Translations under genes and position numbers: made by a program
Assembly (NCBI RefSeq): GCF_036088315.1
Contig: NZ_CP107996.1
Coordinates: 2,863,501-2,927,500 of the forward strand
Length of the DNA: 64,000 nt
Origin: Streptomyces sp. NBC_00344
GTDB taxonomy: Bacteria; Actinomycetota; Actinomycetes; Streptomycetales; Streptomycetaceae
Direction: 5' to 3'
The notes under the pieces: model-generated
The model's input: the letters and a program-made list of their open reading frames with translations, nothing else
Told to the model about the DNA's origin: nothing
Database searches by the model: none
Part shown: positions 17,557-26,949 of the stretch, in pieces
Layout: every line of letters starts with the position of its first letter
How positions within the stretch are numbered: position 1 is the first letter of the stretch

Positions 17557-18330
17557 TCAGATCCCCACCGTGAAGCCGCTTGTCCAGCCCTGCATCGCCT
17601 GGATGATGTGGTCCCACGCACCGGTGACCAGCAGCACCCCGGTCGCGATCATCATGATCCCGCCGATACGCATCACCCAGGCGTAGTGCTGCTTGACCCA
17701 GCCGAACGCACCGAGCGCCTTGCGGAACGCCACGGCCGCCAGCACGAACGGCAGCCCGAGACCGAGGCAGTACGCGACCGTCAGTATGGCCCCGCGGCCG
17801 GCGGTCGCCTGCTCCAGGGCGAGGGCGTTCACCGAGGTGAGCGTCGGGCCCAGGCAGGGCGTCCAGCCGACACCGAACAGCGCGCCGAGCAGCGGAGCGC
17901 CGGCAAGGCCGGTCACCGGCCGTTTGTGCAGCCGGAACTCGCGCTGGGTCAGCCAGGGCATCAGCCCCATGAAGAACAGCCCGAGCAGGATCATCAGGAC
18001 GCCGAGCACCTTGCTGATGGTGTCCCGGTACTCCTGGAGTGTGGAGCCGAAGTAGCCGAAGAGCGCACCGCCGGAGACGAAGACGGCGGTGAACCCGAGG
18101 ATGAAGAGACTGGCGCCCGCGGCCATCCGTCCGCGTCTGGCCTGGGCGAGATCGGAGCCGCTCACCCCGGTGACGTAACTCAGATAGCCGGGCACCAGCG
18201 GCAGCACGCACGGCGAGAAGAAGGAGACCAGCCCGCCGAGCACGGCGATCGGCAGGGCGACCAGCAGCGCTCCGTCGAGGACCGTGTCGTTCTGGCCGGA
18301 GACGGCGGCCGCGGCGGCGAAGGCGATCAC
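17557..18330 (-). CDS. ccdA: Thiol:disulfide interchange protein CcdA
   Basis: 257-residue membrane protein of the CcdA/DsbD-core type that carries electrons across the membrane to keep apocytochrome c cysteines reduced. The two redox cysteines sit in conserved motifs: FFSPCVLPLVPGYLSYVTG (C41) and GVGWTPCLGPTL (C159). Six hydrophobic helices. GTG start at 18330, four bases downstream of the tlpA stop. Confidence 0.93.
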   Translation of the reverse strand: MIAFAAAAAVSGQNDTVLDGALLVALPIAVLGGLVSFFSPCVLPLVPGYLSYVTGVSGSDLAQARRGRMAAGASLFILGFTAVFVSGGALFGYFGSTLQEYRDTISKVLGVLMILLGLFFMGLMPWLTQREFRLHKRPVTGLAGAPLLGALFGVGWTPCLGPTLTSVNALALEQATAGRGAILTVAYCLGLGLPFVLAAVAFRKALGAFGWVKQHYAWVMRIGGIMMIATGVLLVTGAWDHIIQAMQGWTSGFTVGI

Positions 18331-18334
18331 CGGA

Positions 18335-18955
18335 TCACCTCTCCGCGATCAGCGGGTCGATCATCTTGTGCAGCATCTCCTCGTCGACACCGCCGGTCCT
18401 CCGCGCGGCGATCTTCCCGTCGCGGTCGACAACGACGGTCGAGGGAACGGTCTGCGGATTCACGTTGCCCTTGGGGAAACGCAGAAGAAGCTTTCCGGTC
18501 GGGTCGTAGAGGCTCGGATACGGAACGTCGTAATCGCTTTCGAATGCCTTTGCCGGGCCACGCGAGGCGTCACGCGTATTGATTCCGACGAACTCCACAC
18601 CCCTGGCCTTCAGGGCCTTGGCGACCTTCACCAGATGAGGGGTCTCATCGCGGCAGGGCGGGCACCAGGAACCCCAGACGTTCAGTACGACGATCTTGCC
18701 CTTGTCGGCCGTCCCCACATCGAGCTTCTTGCCGTCGACAGTGGTGCCCGACACGTCAGGGGCCGCCTGCCGGCTGCTCTTGGCCACCGTGACGATTCCG
18801 CTGGAACTGGTCACATACCGGGAGTCCTTGGAGCTGCTCACCTTTTGCCCGGAGTCGCACGCCGACAGGACAAGCCCGCAGGCGACGACGGCTGTGCCCA
18901 GCTGGGCGACGCGTCGGATCCGGCTGCTGCGGAGGAGGGGGCGGGTAAGAGCCAT
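18335..18955 (-). CDS. Thioredoxin-like lipoprotein (TlpA/ResA type)
   Basis: About 206 residues. Signal peptide ending in a lipobox (LSAC, lipidated C33), then a thioredoxin fold with the active site WGSWCPPC (C98, C101) and a cis-Pro motif (TVPSTVVVD). It accepts electrons from CcdA and reduces apocytochrome c before haem attachment. First gene of the tlpA-ccdA-resB-ccsB operon. The start may be ATG 18955 (chosen, since it begins a normal lipoprotein signal) or the upstream GTG 18982. Confidence 0.9.
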   Translation of the reverse strand: MALTRPLLRSSRIRRVAQLGTAVVACGLVLSACDSGQKVSSSKDSRYVTSSSGIVTVAKSSRQAAPDVSGTTVDGKKLDVGTADKGKIVVLNVWGSWCPPCRDETPHLVKVAKALKARGVEFVGINTRDASRGPAKAFESDYDVPYPSLYDPTGKLLLRFPKGNVNPQTVPSTVVVDRDGKIAARRTGGVDEEMLHKMIDPLIAER

Positions 18956-19022
18956 GTGAAAAGTTTCGCATGCCCGTTTCACGGATCTTGGCCACCCCCC
19001 TCACTGCCCGGAACGCCCGTTG

Positions 19023-20285
19023 TCAAGCCGCCCTAAGGAAACTGTTCCACCCGCCGGCCGGGCTCTCCCCGACATCGAGCGTGCGCAGCTTGGCGAGCAC
19101 CGCGGGATCCTGTACATCGAGCCAGTCGCAGAACTGCCTGAAGGAGACCAGCCTTACACCGGGGTGACCAGCGATCTTCTTCAGTGCTTCCTCCACGGCA
19201 TCCATGTAAATGCCGCCGTTCCACTCCTCGAAGTGGTTCCCGATGTACATCGGGGCGCGATTCGTCTCATAGGCGCGCTGGAATCCGGAGAAATACGAGC
19301 CGGCTGCCTGTGCGCGCCAATAGGCGTAATGCGAGGTCATACCCTTCGTCGAATTCTTCGACTGATTGGCCAGCATGTTGTAGTCCATCGAAAGGACTTC
19401 GAAGCTGTGGCCCGGGAACGGAATCTGCTGGAGCGGCAGGTCCCACAGCCCGCCGCGCTTGACCGGCCAGGTCTGCCGGCCACCGGGCGAGCTCGCGTCG
19501 TAGCGCCAGCCGAGCTTCGCCGCGGTCGGCAGCAGATTGTCCTGGCCCAGCAGACAGGGCGTACGGCTGCCGGCGAGTTCCTTGCGGTAGTCGAAGGGCA
19601 GCGGGTCCTCGTCCTGCCAGCCGGTGTTCGTGCGCCACTCGGTGACGAAGGAGACGGCCTGGTCGATCTCGCTCTGCCAGTCGGCCGCGGACCAGTACTT
19701 GACGGAGCCCGAAGTGGTGCCGCAGAAATGGCCGTTGAAATGCGTTCCGATCTCATGGCCCTCGAGCCAGGCCTGCCGGGTGTACTTCATCGTCGCCTTG
19801 ATGTGCTCATCGCTGAGGTAGCCGATGGCCGAGGCGCCGACGCCATTGTTCGGGGGGTGGTAGAGCGTCTTCTTCGACTCCGGCAGCAGATAGAGGCCGG
19901 AGAGGAAGAAGGTCATCCCCGCGTTGTGTTCCTTGGCGAGCTGGAGGAACCGGGGGAAGAGTCCGTTGCCGACCTCGCCGGCACCGTCCCAGGAGAAGAT
20001 CACGAACTGCGGAGGGGTCTCACCGGGCTGCATCGGGACCGGCTTGGCCGGCTGATGCGGCTGCGGACCGGTGTCGGCGGTGGACCCGTCCCCGATGAGC
20101 CGGACCGGCCTGGACTTGTCGGGGCCGGCGCCGGCGCCCTGGTTGCCCTTGTCCTTCGTGTTGTGCGCGGTACCGGCCTTGCCGGCGGACCCGGAGCCGC
20201 AGCCCGCAAGTCCCGCCGCTGCCGCCGCTCCGGCTCCAAGTCCCAGCAAGCTCCTCCGGCTCATGTTGCGCATTGCGCCACCCAT
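19023..20285 (-). CDS. Tat-type lipoprotein, polysaccharide-deacetylase-like
   Basis: About 420 residues. A twin-arginine lipoprotein signal (MSRRSLLGLGAG, then LAGCGS) is followed by a low-complexity linker and a domain with features of the polysaccharide deacetylase (NodB) fold: an FVIFSWDGAGEVGNGLFPRF strand and helix, MTFFLSGLYLL, and GHEIGTHFNGHFCG, whose histidines could bind metal. Presumably acts on cell-wall or capsular glycan outside the membrane. Starts at ATG 20285 or 20273, the latter just before the Tat motif; both keep the signal. Confidence 0.78.
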   Translation of the reverse strand: MGGAMRNMSRRSLLGLGAGAAAAAGLAGCGSGSAGKAGTAHNTKDKGNQGAGAGPDKSRPVRLIGDGSTADTGPQPHQPAKPVPMQPGETPPQFVIFSWDGAGEVGNGLFPRFLQLAKEHNAGMTFFLSGLYLLPESKKTLYHPPNNGVGASAIGYLSDEHIKATMKYTRQAWLEGHEIGTHFNGHFCGTTSGSVKYWSAADWQSEIDQAVSFVTEWRTNTGWQDEDPLPFDYRKELAGSRTPCLLGQDNLLPTAAKLGWRYDASSPGGRQTWPVKRGGLWDLPLQQIPFPGHSFEVLSMDYNMLANQSKNSTKGMTSHYAYWRAQAAGSYFSGFQRAYETNRAPMYIGNHFEEWNGGIYMDAVEEALKKIAGHPGVRLVSFRQFCDWLDVQDPAVLAKLRTLDVGESPAGGWNSFLRAA

Positions 20286-20376
20286 CCGTTCGTTGGCTAC
20301 CGCTCATACAAGCGGCCAACAAGTCAGATGGTGTGATTAACACGTTGGTTCCGGCTAACTGGCGTAATATTTCACC

Positions 20377-21084
20377 CTATGCACCAAAAGCCTTCGCTTT
20401 GCCCTTGACAGGCTTCGCACCTGCCAGAAGGTGTGACGGCACGAGGTCCCTTGCCGGTTCCGAGTAACCGACGGAAACGATCCGGTCACCCTGGTACGTG
20501 AAGGACGTCAGCGAAGCGAGCGTGCACTGCCGTTTACGGGGGTCGTGCCAGAGCCGGCGCCGCTCCACGAAACTCCGCACGGTCCAGATGGGCAGCTGAT
20601 GGCTGATGCAGACCGCCTCATGCCCGCGGGCCGCGTCGCGCGCGGCGTTCAGCGCGCCCATCATCCGCACGACCTGATCGACATACGGCTCGCCCCAGGA
20701 CGGCCGGAAAGGGTTCGTGAGGTGCTTCCAGTTGGCGGGCTTGCGCAGGGCGCCGTCGCCGACCCCGAAGGTCTTGCCCTCGAAGACGTTCGCCGCCTCG
20801 ATGAGACGCGCGTCGGTCGCCAGGTCCAGGCCGTGCGACTTGGCGACCGGCGTCGCGGTCTCCTGTGCGCGTTCCAGCGGGGACGCGACGACATGAGTGA
20901 TGTCGCGGCTCGCCAGGTGCTCGGCGACCCGGTCGGCCATCTCCCGGCCCAGCTCCGAGAGGTGGTATCCGGACTTGCGCCCGTACAGCACCCCGTCGGG
21001 GTTGTGCACCTCGCCGTGGCGCATCAGATGGACGACGGTGATCTCATCGTCGCTGCCGGTGCTGGAGCTACTGCTGTCACTCAT
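20377..21084 (-). CDS. Histidine phosphatase (phosphoglycerate mutase-like) family protein
   Basis: 235 residues with the phosphohistidine RHG signature ([10 protein letters not shown]22-H23-G24) near the N terminus and the second catalytic His in [12 protein letters not shown] serine-rich N-terminal tail precedes the fold. ATG 21084 overlaps the hemL stop (ATGA), so it is co-translated with hemL; the substrate is not known. It may be a housekeeping phosphatase. Confidence 0.88.
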   Translation of the reverse strand: MSDSSSSSTGSDDEITVVHLMRHGEVHNPDGVLYGRKSGYHLSELGREMADRVAEHLASRDITHVVASPLERAQETATPVAKSHGLDLATDARLIEAANVFEGKTFGVGDGALRKPANWKHLTNPFRPSWGEPYVDQVVRMMGALNAARDAARGHEAVCISHQLPIWTVRSFVERRRLWHDPRKRQCTLASLTSFTYQGDRIVSVGYSEPARDLVPSHLLAGAKPVKGKAKAFGA

Positions 21085-22403
21085 GCGGATACCTCGGCGG
21101 CTGCTCGGGCGGCGGCGGGAAGTGCGGCGGCGATGCGCTCGACCGCCCGCTCGTCGTGCGTGGTCGAAACGAACCAGGACTCGAAGGCCGACGGCGGCAG
21201 ATAGACGCCCTGCGCCAGCATCGAGTGGAAGAAGGGCGTGAAACGGAAGGCCTGCTGGGCCTTGGCGTCCTCGTAGTCGCGCACGTCGCCCTCACTGAAG
21301 AAGACGGAGAACATATTGCTCGCCGTCTGGATCCGGTGAGCCACACCCTCCTTGGTGAGGGCGGCGGAGACGAGCCCCCGGATCTCCTTGGACACCGCGT
21401 TGACCTTGTCGTAGGCGGCGTCGTCGAGCAGCTTCAGCTGAGCGAGACCCGCGGCGGTGGCAACCGGATTACCGGAGAGCGTGCCCGCCTGGTAGACGGG
21501 GCCGACAGGCGCCAGATACGCCATCACGTCCGCCCGCCCGCCGAACGCCGCGGCCGGGAACCCGCCGCCCATGACCTTGCCGAAGGTCATCAGGTCCGGA
21601 CGGACGCCGTCCACGCCGTACCAGCCCGCCTTCGACGTACGGAATCCGGTCATCACCTCGTCGGAGATGTACAGCGCGCCGTGCTCGGAGCAGAGCTGCT
21701 TGAGCCCGGCGTTGAAGCCCTCGCCCGGCGGCACCACACCCATGTTCCCGGGTGACGCCTCGGTGATCACGCAGGCGATCTCCCCCGGGGCGGCGGCGAA
21801 CGCCCGGCGTACGGCTTCGAGATCGTTGTAGGGCAGCACGATCGTGTCACCGGTCTGAGCACCGGTCACCCCCGGCGTGTCGGGGAGACCGAAGGTGGCC
21901 ACCCCGGAGCCGGCCGCGGCCAGCAGCGCGTCCACATGGCCGTGGTAGCAGCCCGCGAACTTCACCACCTTGGCGCGTCCGGTGAAACCGCGGGCCAGCC
22001 GGATCGCCGACATGGTCGCCTCGGTGCCCGATGACACCAGGCGCACCTGCTCGACCGGGTCCACCCTGGCGACGATCTCCTCGGCCAGCGCGACCTCGCC
22101 CTCTCCGGGCGTACCGAAGGACGTACCGCGCGCGACCGCGGCCTGGACCGCCGCGACGACCTCGGGATGGGAGTGTCCGAGGATCATCGGCCCCCACGAG
22201 CACACGAGGTCGACGTAGTCCCGCCCGTCGGCGTCGGTCAGATAGGGCCCGGAACCGGACACCATGAAACGGGGCGTACCGCCCACCGCGCGGAAAGCAC
22301 GAACGGGCGAGTTCACCCCGCCGGGTGTCACAAGAGACGCGCGGTCGAAGAGCGTCTGCGAAACTGGGGCTTCGTATTCGTACGGATAGCTCACACAAGC
22401 CAT
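21081..22403 (-). CDS. hemL: Glutamate-1-semialdehyde 2,1-aminomutase HemL
   Basis: About 440 residues, PLP-dependent class III aminotransferase fold that converts glutamate-1-semialdehyde into 5-aminolaevulinate, the second step of C5-type haem synthesis after HemA, which is encoded 27 kb away. Motifs: [43 protein letters not shown] (PLP phosphate), and [14 protein letters not shown] with the Schiff-base lysine. Starts: ATG 22403, or GTG 22394 three codons later. Overlaps the histidine phosphatase start. Confidence 0.95.
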   Translation of the reverse strand: MACVSYPYEYEAPVSQTLFDRASLVTPGGVNSPVRAFRAVGGTPRFMVSGSGPYLTDADGRDYVDLVCSWGPMILGHSHPEVVAAVQAAVARGTSFGTPGEGEVALAEEIVARVDPVEQVRLVSSGTEATMSAIRLARGFTGRAKVVKFAGCYHGHVDALLAAAGSGVATFGLPDTPGVTGAQTGDTIVLPYNDLEAVRRAFAAAPGEIACVITEASPGNMGVVPPGEGFNAGLKQLCSEHGALYISDEVMTGFRTSKAGWYGVDGVRPDLMTFGKVMGGGFPAAAFGGRADVMAYLAPVGPVYQAGTLSGNPVATAAGLAQLKLLDDAAYDKVNAVSKEIRGLVSAALTKEGVAHRIQTASNMFSVFFSEGDVRDYEDAKAQQAFRFTPFFHSMLAQGVYLPPSAFESWFVSTTHDERAVERIAAALPAAARAAAEVSA

Positions 22404-22474
22404 GGTGTCAGAGGCGCAGACAGGATTGCGGACAGGTGTTTCACAGCACATCCGCGGGGGAGGTCTCTGACACG

Positions 22475-23089
22475 ATGATCGGGTTGCGCGGCGGGGGCCG
22501 CGAGTGGTCGGGTGGAGATATGCATCGCGGTGGCGGACTGGGCGAGGGGACCGACGACCTGGGTCCCGAGCCTGCCCGAAAGGGCAAACACCGACGAGAG
22601 GCCGAGGCACGGGCACAGGCAGGGAACAGAAGCAGTGGCAGTGGTGGGCTTGTGGGGGTGACCTACAAGTACTTCGGCGCGCCCGATGGAGCGACGGCTG
22701 CGCGGGTGCCCATCACCATGCGCCCGGAGGAACTGGGCGGCGACGAGCTTGGCATGGGCGGACTGTTCACGAAGATAAAGCCGGAGACGATGGCCGCCAT
22801 GGTCCTCACCGGCATCCAGGGCATCCCGCTCGGCAAGGTCCCGCCGCTTGAGCTGGTCGTACTTCACCCGGACTACGCCGTGGTCAAACTGCCGATGACC
22901 GTCGTGGACCCGCTCCGCGGTATCGGCGAGGAGACGGTGGGCGCCGCGGCATTCATCTGGTCGACGGTCCCGGACCGCGGCGGGCCCCGGGACGCCTTCA
23001 ACGCGTACCAGCTGCTCCATGAGTGGCAGGACTTCTCCCACCGGCTGCACGACGCGGGACATCAGGCGTACTGCCTGGTGTGGCCGTAG
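22475..23089 (+). CDS. Conserved hypothetical protein
   Basis: 204 residues, divergent from hemL. The first 60 residues are basic and low-complexity ([20 protein letters not shown]); the remainder is a compact globular domain ([20 protein letters not shown], then [20 protein letters not shown]). No recognised family. Neighbouring hemL and the histidine phosphatase does not reveal its role. A GGGGGAGG ribosome binding site lies about 12 bases upstream of ATG 22475. Likely a soluble Streptomyces-conserved protein. Confidence 0.72.
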   Translation: MIGLRGGGREWSGGDMHRGGGLGEGTDDLGPEPARKGKHRREAEARAQAGNRSSGSGGLVGVTYKYFGAPDGATAARVPITMRPEELGGDELGMGGLFTKIKPETMAAMVLTGIQGIPLGKVPPLELVVLHPDYAVVKLPMTVVDPLRGIGEETVGAAAFIWSTVPDRGGPRDAFNAYQLLHEWQDFSHRLHDAGHQAYCLVWP

Positions 23090-23113
23090 GGGCCGTAGGG
23101 GCCGTAGGGGCCG
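23082..23113 (+). repeat. Short tandem repeat, 9-bp unit
   Basis: Unit GGGGCCGTA occurs about 3.5 times at the end of the preceding gene and just past it, spanning its stop codon. Low-complexity GC repeat, probably replication slippage. Confidence 0.6.
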
Positions 23114-23180
23114 TCACGGTACCGGTGTGGCCGCGGCGATCCGTCCTCGGACCCGGCGCAGGTGTGCGCAGCCATCCCGG

Positions 23181-23828
23181 TCAGCGGGTCCAGTGGGGAT
23201 CCCGGCCGGTGGCGGCGAGCAGCTTTTCCAGTTCGGTGGCGCCGTCCGCCACCGTGACCGGCTCGCCGAAGACTCCTGCGCTCCTCGCCATCGGAGCCAT
23301 CTGCCCGAGTGCCGGACTGACTTCGTCCAGCACGGCGGGGGGCGGTGTGTACTCCTGCCCGGTCGCCCGCGCCAAGTCCCAGGCGTGCACGGTCAGATCA
23401 CCGAGCACCATGTGCGCGACGGTCCTGGCGGGCAGCCCCATGGAGCCGGCCGTGCCCTCGTCCGCGCCGGGGGCGGCCCACGCGGTGACGAGCCGATCCG
23501 TCTGCTGCGTGAACTCCGTGCGCCAGTCGCCACCGAGGAAGTCACCCTCATCGCCGAGGTCGACCTCCTGCCTGGCGGCCAGCGCCTGGAAGTTGATCAC
23601 CACCTGAATCAGGTGGTTGAGCAGCGCCCGGACGTCGTACTCGGCGCAAGGGGTGGGGTCCCTCAGCTGGGTTTCCTCGATCGCCCGGACGACGGGGGCG
23701 GCCTGCGCCGCAGCCGCTGCGAGCAGCTCGCTGATCTTCTGCGGCTCTCCGGCCGCCGTACCGCTTCGTGAGGTCCCGGTCTCCGTAGTACTGGTCTTCT
23801 CGGTATGGGTCTTCGTCGTGTCGTTCAT
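23181..23828 (-). CDS. TIGR03086-type metal-binding protein (DinB/maleylpyruvate isomerase-like)
   Basis: 215 residues. After a Thr/Ser-rich N-terminal tail the fold is the mycothiol-dependent/DinB-like helical bundle: ISELLAAAAAQAAPVVRAIEETQL, TPCAEYDVRALLNHLI with the metal His, and DLTVHAWDLARATGQ with the second His. Actinobacterial members of this group (TIGR03086) are thought to bind a divalent metal and use mycothiol; no substrate is known. The 5' end overlaps the frame of the divergent AraC gene only if that gene used an earlier start; with the chosen start they do not overlap. Confidence 0.8.
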   Translation of the reverse strand: MNDTTKTHTEKTSTTETGTSRSGTAAGEPQKISELLAAAAAQAAPVVRAIEETQLRDPTPCAEYDVRALLNHLIQVVINFQALAARQEVDLGDEGDFLGGDWRTEFTQQTDRLVTAWAAPGADEGTAGSMGLPARTVAHMVLGDLTVHAWDLARATGQEYTPPPAVLDEVSPALGQMAPMARSAGVFGEPVTVADGATELEKLLAATGRDPHWTR

Positions 23829-23855
23829 GATTCGACGCTACGGAAGGGCAAGCGC

Positions 23856-24701
23856 ATGCGTCTTGAACAAACGCGACATAGGCTCGCTGTCATGCCTGGT
23901 CCGCGCCGCGACACCCGGGGCATCGTCGATGCCTCCGAACTCTTCGCCCGTGTCCGTTTCCGCCGCCGCGAACCGGCCCCCGCGCTCCGCCCGTATCTGG
24001 AGCACTACTGGCTCATCGACTGGGATCTGGACGAGCCCTACCTCTCCCACCTGGTGCCGCACCCCTCGGTGAATGTGGTCTTCGAGCAATTCGGTGACTC
24101 CCCCGCTTTCGGTGAGGTCTCGGGCATCGGCCTTGATCTCTTCACCCAGCGGCTTGAAGGGCGCGGCAAGGTCTGCGGAATCCAGTTCAGGCCCGGAGGT
24201 TTCCGCCCCTTCGCGCCGGACCGGCCGGTGTCGGACTGGACCGGTCTGCGGGTGCCGCTGCGCGACGTCTTCCCCGGCTCCCCGGTGTCCGGCGCGCCGC
24301 CCTGCGTACTGGGTCCGTCCGACGAGGACGAACGGGTGAGAGCGCTGGACGCCTTCCTCCTGTCGCTCGCACCTGAGCCGGACCCGCAGGCGACACGGGC
24401 GATGGACCTGGTGGACCGGATCCGCACCGACCGCACGATCCGCCGGGTCGAGGAACTGGCCGCGGAGGAAGGCGTATCGGCACGCTCGCTTCAGCGGCTC
24501 TTCGCCGCGTATGTGGGTGTCAGCCCCAAGTGGGTGATTCTGCGCTACCGCATCCACGAGGCCCTGGAGCGTGCGGAGTCGGAGAGCGCGATCGACTGGG
24601 CCGGGCTCGCCGCCGAACTCGGTTACAGCGACCAGGCGCATCTCACCCGCGACTTCACCTCCACGATCGGCGTTCCACCGACGGCCTACGCACCGCACTG
24701 A
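23856..24701 (+). CDS. AraC family transcriptional regulator
   Basis: 281 residues. The N-terminal sensor half is the DUF6597-like type (FRRREPAPALRPYLEHYWLI, then HPSVNVVFEQF); the C-terminal AraC HTH is clear (VEELAAEEGVSARSLQRLF, then LAAELGYSDQAHLTRDF). ATG at 23856 follows a GGAAGGG ribosome binding site. Divergent from the TIGR03086 protein, which it may regulate; no operator was identified. Ligand unknown. Confidence 0.88.
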   Translation: MRLEQTRHRLAVMPGPRRDTRGIVDASELFARVRFRRREPAPALRPYLEHYWLIDWDLDEPYLSHLVPHPSVNVVFEQFGDSPAFGEVSGIGLDLFTQRLEGRGKVCGIQFRPGGFRPFAPDRPVSDWTGLRVPLRDVFPGSPVSGAPPCVLGPSDEDERVRALDAFLLSLAPEPDPQATRAMDLVDRIRTDRTIRRVEELAAEEGVSARSLQRLFAAYVGVSPKWVILRYRIHEALERAESESAIDWAGLAAELGYSDQAHLTRDFTSTIGVPPTAYAPH

Positions 24702-24748
24702 CCTGCCGTGATGCTCCGTTGTCCGACCCTGCCCCTACAGTCGGCCGG

Positions 24749-25285
24749 ATGGGACACCACGTGCGGATCGAGCCCTGGTCGCAGAGCGACCTCGACCTGC
24801 TCCGGCAGATGAACGCGCCTGAGCTGATGGACCACTTGGGTGGGCCCGAGACGGAGGAGCAATTGCTCGTCCGTCATGAGAGGTACGTCGCCATGAGCGC
24901 CGGCGCCGGCACCACCGGCGCGGGCACGATGTTCCGGATCGTCGAGCTGCCGGGAGGAGTGCCCGTAGGGACCATCGGCTACTGGGAGCGGGACTGGCAG
25001 GGACAGCAGGTGTACGAATCCGGGTGGGGCGTGCTGCCCGGCTTTCAGGGCCGGGGCATGGCGTCCGCCGCGATCGAGGCGGTGATCCGGAAGGCCGCGC
25101 AGGAGCGGAAGCACCGGTATCTGCATGCCTATCCGTCGGTGGGCAACCCTCCGTCGAACGCGGTGTGCCGCAAGGCCGGCTTCACGCTCATGGGTGAGTG
25201 CGACTTCGAGTATCCACCCGGGACCCCGCTGCGCTGCAACGACTGGCGGGTGGAACTCGGCCCGGTGCACGGCAGGGATCTCTGA
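24749..25285 (+). CDS. GNAT family N-acetyltransferase (RimJ/RimL-like)
   Basis: 178 residues. The acetyl-CoA binding region is visible as WGVLPGFQGRGMASAAIEAV, then HAYPSVGNPPSNAVCRKAGF typical of the RimJ/RimL-type subgroup. The substrate is unknown. ATG start at 24749, 47 bases past the AraC stop, so it may be in the same transcript. Confidence 0.85.
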   Translation: MGHHVRIEPWSQSDLDLLRQMNAPELMDHLGGPETEEQLLVRHERYVAMSAGAGTTGAGTMFRIVELPGGVPVGTIGYWERDWQGQQVYESGWGVLPGFQGRGMASAAIEAVIRKAAQERKHRYLHAYPSVGNPPSNAVCRKAGFTLMGECDFEYPPGTPLRCNDWRVELGPVHGRDL

Positions 25286-25295
25286 CGAACCGTGT

Positions 25296-25325
25296 TCCGG
25301 GGCGGGCCTGCGGGTCCGCCCCGGA
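25296..25325. terminator. Hairpin between convergent genes
   Basis: TCCGGGGCGG ... CCGCCCCGGA, 10-bp perfect stem with a 10-base loop lying between the GNAT stop and the end of the convergent secreted-protein gene. Confidence 0.55.
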
Positions 25326-25334
25326 TTCCGAGGG

Positions 25335-25592
25335 TCAGCGGACGAGTTCGTTGCCGGCCTTCAGCACATCGCCTCCGGCGCTGGCCGCGCGCTTCACGGC
25401 ACGCACCTTCGTGCCGATCTTCTTCCCCACGACACTGTCCGTCACCGGCTTGGCCTGGTCACCGACGGCCGATGCGGTGGACGCCGCTCTGCCGAGGGTG
25501 CCGTCGAGGTCGCTTGCCTGAGCGACGGGGGCAATGGCTGCGACGAGCGCGGACGCTGCGGCAGCGGCGGTGAGAATTCGACGTACGTTCAT
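25335..25592 (-). CDS. Small secreted hypothetical protein
   Basis: 85 residues. A signal peptide (VRRILTAAAAASALVAAIAP, cleavage near AQA-S) precedes a short Ala/Lys-rich mature part of about 55 residues with no cysteine and no known domain. ATG at 25592 is preferred over an upstream in-frame start because it begins the signal peptide. Nothing in the context suggests a role. Confidence 0.6.
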   Translation of the reverse strand: MNVRRILTAAAAASALVAAIAPVAQASDLDGTLGRAASTASAVGDQAKPVTDSVVGKKIGTKVRAVKRAASAGGDVLKAGNELVR

Positions 25593-25741
25593 GATCGATG
25601 TAACGCCTGGCGGGGCCCGAAGGCACGCGACCCGCCGCGAATCCGTCTCCCTCCGCGCCCTCAACGCCCGTCCGGCAGTGCTCCGAAGCCCGCGCGCACC
25701 CCTTGAACCCTGATTTCTGCACGGAGTTTTTTTGCATTTTT

Positions 25742-25758
25742 ATCTGCGCCACGCAGAT
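25742..25758 (+). promoter_or_regulatory. Inverted repeat upstream of the NmrA-type gene
   Basis: ATCTGCG-CCA-CGCAGAT, a perfect 7-bp inverted repeat with a 3-base centre in an unusually A/T-rich stretch 63 bases before the gene. It looks like a dimeric-repressor site; the cognate regulator is not identified. Confidence 0.4.
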
Positions 25759-25820
25759 TCTGTGCGACCATGTCATTCTGGCCGTGCGCATCCGAACGGC
25801 CCGTTGGAAGGAGATCCGTC

Positions 25821-26681
25821 ATGACCATCCTCGTCACCGGAAGCCGCGGCAAGGTCGGCTCCACGCTCGTCCGGCTGCTGCACGAGCGGGGCGCCGGCGT
25901 GCGTGCCGCGTCGGCCCGCCCGGAGGAACTCGACCTGCCGGCCGGCGTGGCCGCCGTACGCTGCGACCTGCACGACCCGGCCACCTTCCCGGCCGCGCTC
26001 GCCTCGGCCGATTCGGTCTTTCTGTACGCGGAGCCGACCCGGATCAGCGCGTTCATCGAAGCAGCCGCATCGGCGGGTGTGCAGCACATCGTGCTGCTCT
26101 CCTCCAGCTCGGTACTCGACCCCGGCGCCGCGGACAGCCCGATCGCCGCCTCGCACCTCGCGGTCGAAAAGGCCCTGGCCGCCGCCTCCGTCGAATCGAC
26201 CGTCCTGCGGCCGGGTGCCTTCGCGGCCAACGCCCTCCAGTGGTCGTGGGCATTGAAGTCCACAGGCGCCATCGACCTCACGCATCCGGGCAGTTATACC
26301 GACCCGATCCACGAGCAGGACATCGCGGAGGCGGCGCTCGCGGTGCTCACCGAACCCGGACTGCGGGGCGCCTCCTACCACCTGACCGGGCCGCAGTCCC
26401 TGACCTTCAGTGGGCAGATCGCGGCCCTGTCGAGCGCGATCGGCCACACCATCCCGGTCAATCACGTCTCACCCGAGACCTGGAAGAAGGCCATGGGCGA
26501 CTACCTGCCCGATGTCTTCGCGGACGCACTGCTGAGCCTCTGGGCGGCGAACGAAGGGATTCCCACATCGATCACCCGCGATGTGGAGAAACTCACCGGC
26601 CATCCGGCCCGCACCTTCGCCACCTGGGCGGCGGAGAACGCCGACCGGTTCCGTACGCCGCAGGCCCCCACCCACGCGTAG
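25821..26681 (+). CDS. NAD(P)-binding NmrA-like protein
   Basis: 286 residues of the atypical short-chain dehydrogenase (NmrA/HSCARG-like) group: Rossmann start MTILVTGSRGKVGSTLVRLL, then IVLLSSSSVLD and STVLRPGAFAANALQWSW. Members use NAD(P)H as a redox-sensing or reductase cofactor; the classic Tyr-x3-Lys pair is not obvious, so it may be a sensor or a quinone reductase-like protein. ATG at 25821 with a strong GGAAGGAGAT ribosome binding site; a palindrome lies upstream. Confidence 0.85.
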   Translation: MTILVTGSRGKVGSTLVRLLHERGAGVRAASARPEELDLPAGVAAVRCDLHDPATFPAALASADSVFLYAEPTRISAFIEAAASAGVQHIVLLSSSSVLDPGAADSPIAASHLAVEKALAAASVESTVLRPGAFAANALQWSWALKSTGAIDLTHPGSYTDPIHEQDIAEAALAVLTEPGLRGASYHLTGPQSLTFSGQIAALSSAIGHTIPVNHVSPETWKKAMGDYLPDVFADALLSLWAANEGIPTSITRDVEKLTGHPARTFATWAAENADRFRTPQAPTHA

Positions 26682-26949
26682 GCCTTCCCCGCCCGGGCGG
26701 CCGCCCCGGCGGCAAGCCGCTCACGCGAGGTTCAGCATTCCGGCGCAGTCCGCCGCACCGGGCCGCCGCCACGTAACCGGTCGACCCCCACGAACGAGGC
26801 GCAGCACAAGAGGCCGGAGTGAACGCCGGCAGAAGCAGCGCGCCACGGGCCGGGCGAACGCCACGGACAGATCCGAGCACCATCGACAGGACACCGCCAC
26901 GGCAGGAAAATCGTGGCCGGGACATCCGTCCGGATGACATCCTGAGGGC

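Noticed and set aside
22625..22660. Gly/Ser run near the start of the conserved hypothetical gene
   Set aside because: Ordinary low-complexity linker; not a repeat element.
26682..26949. Possible small gene between the NmrA-like and Mut7-C genes
   Set aside because: No start with ribosome binding site and no convincing codon bias; nothing seen.
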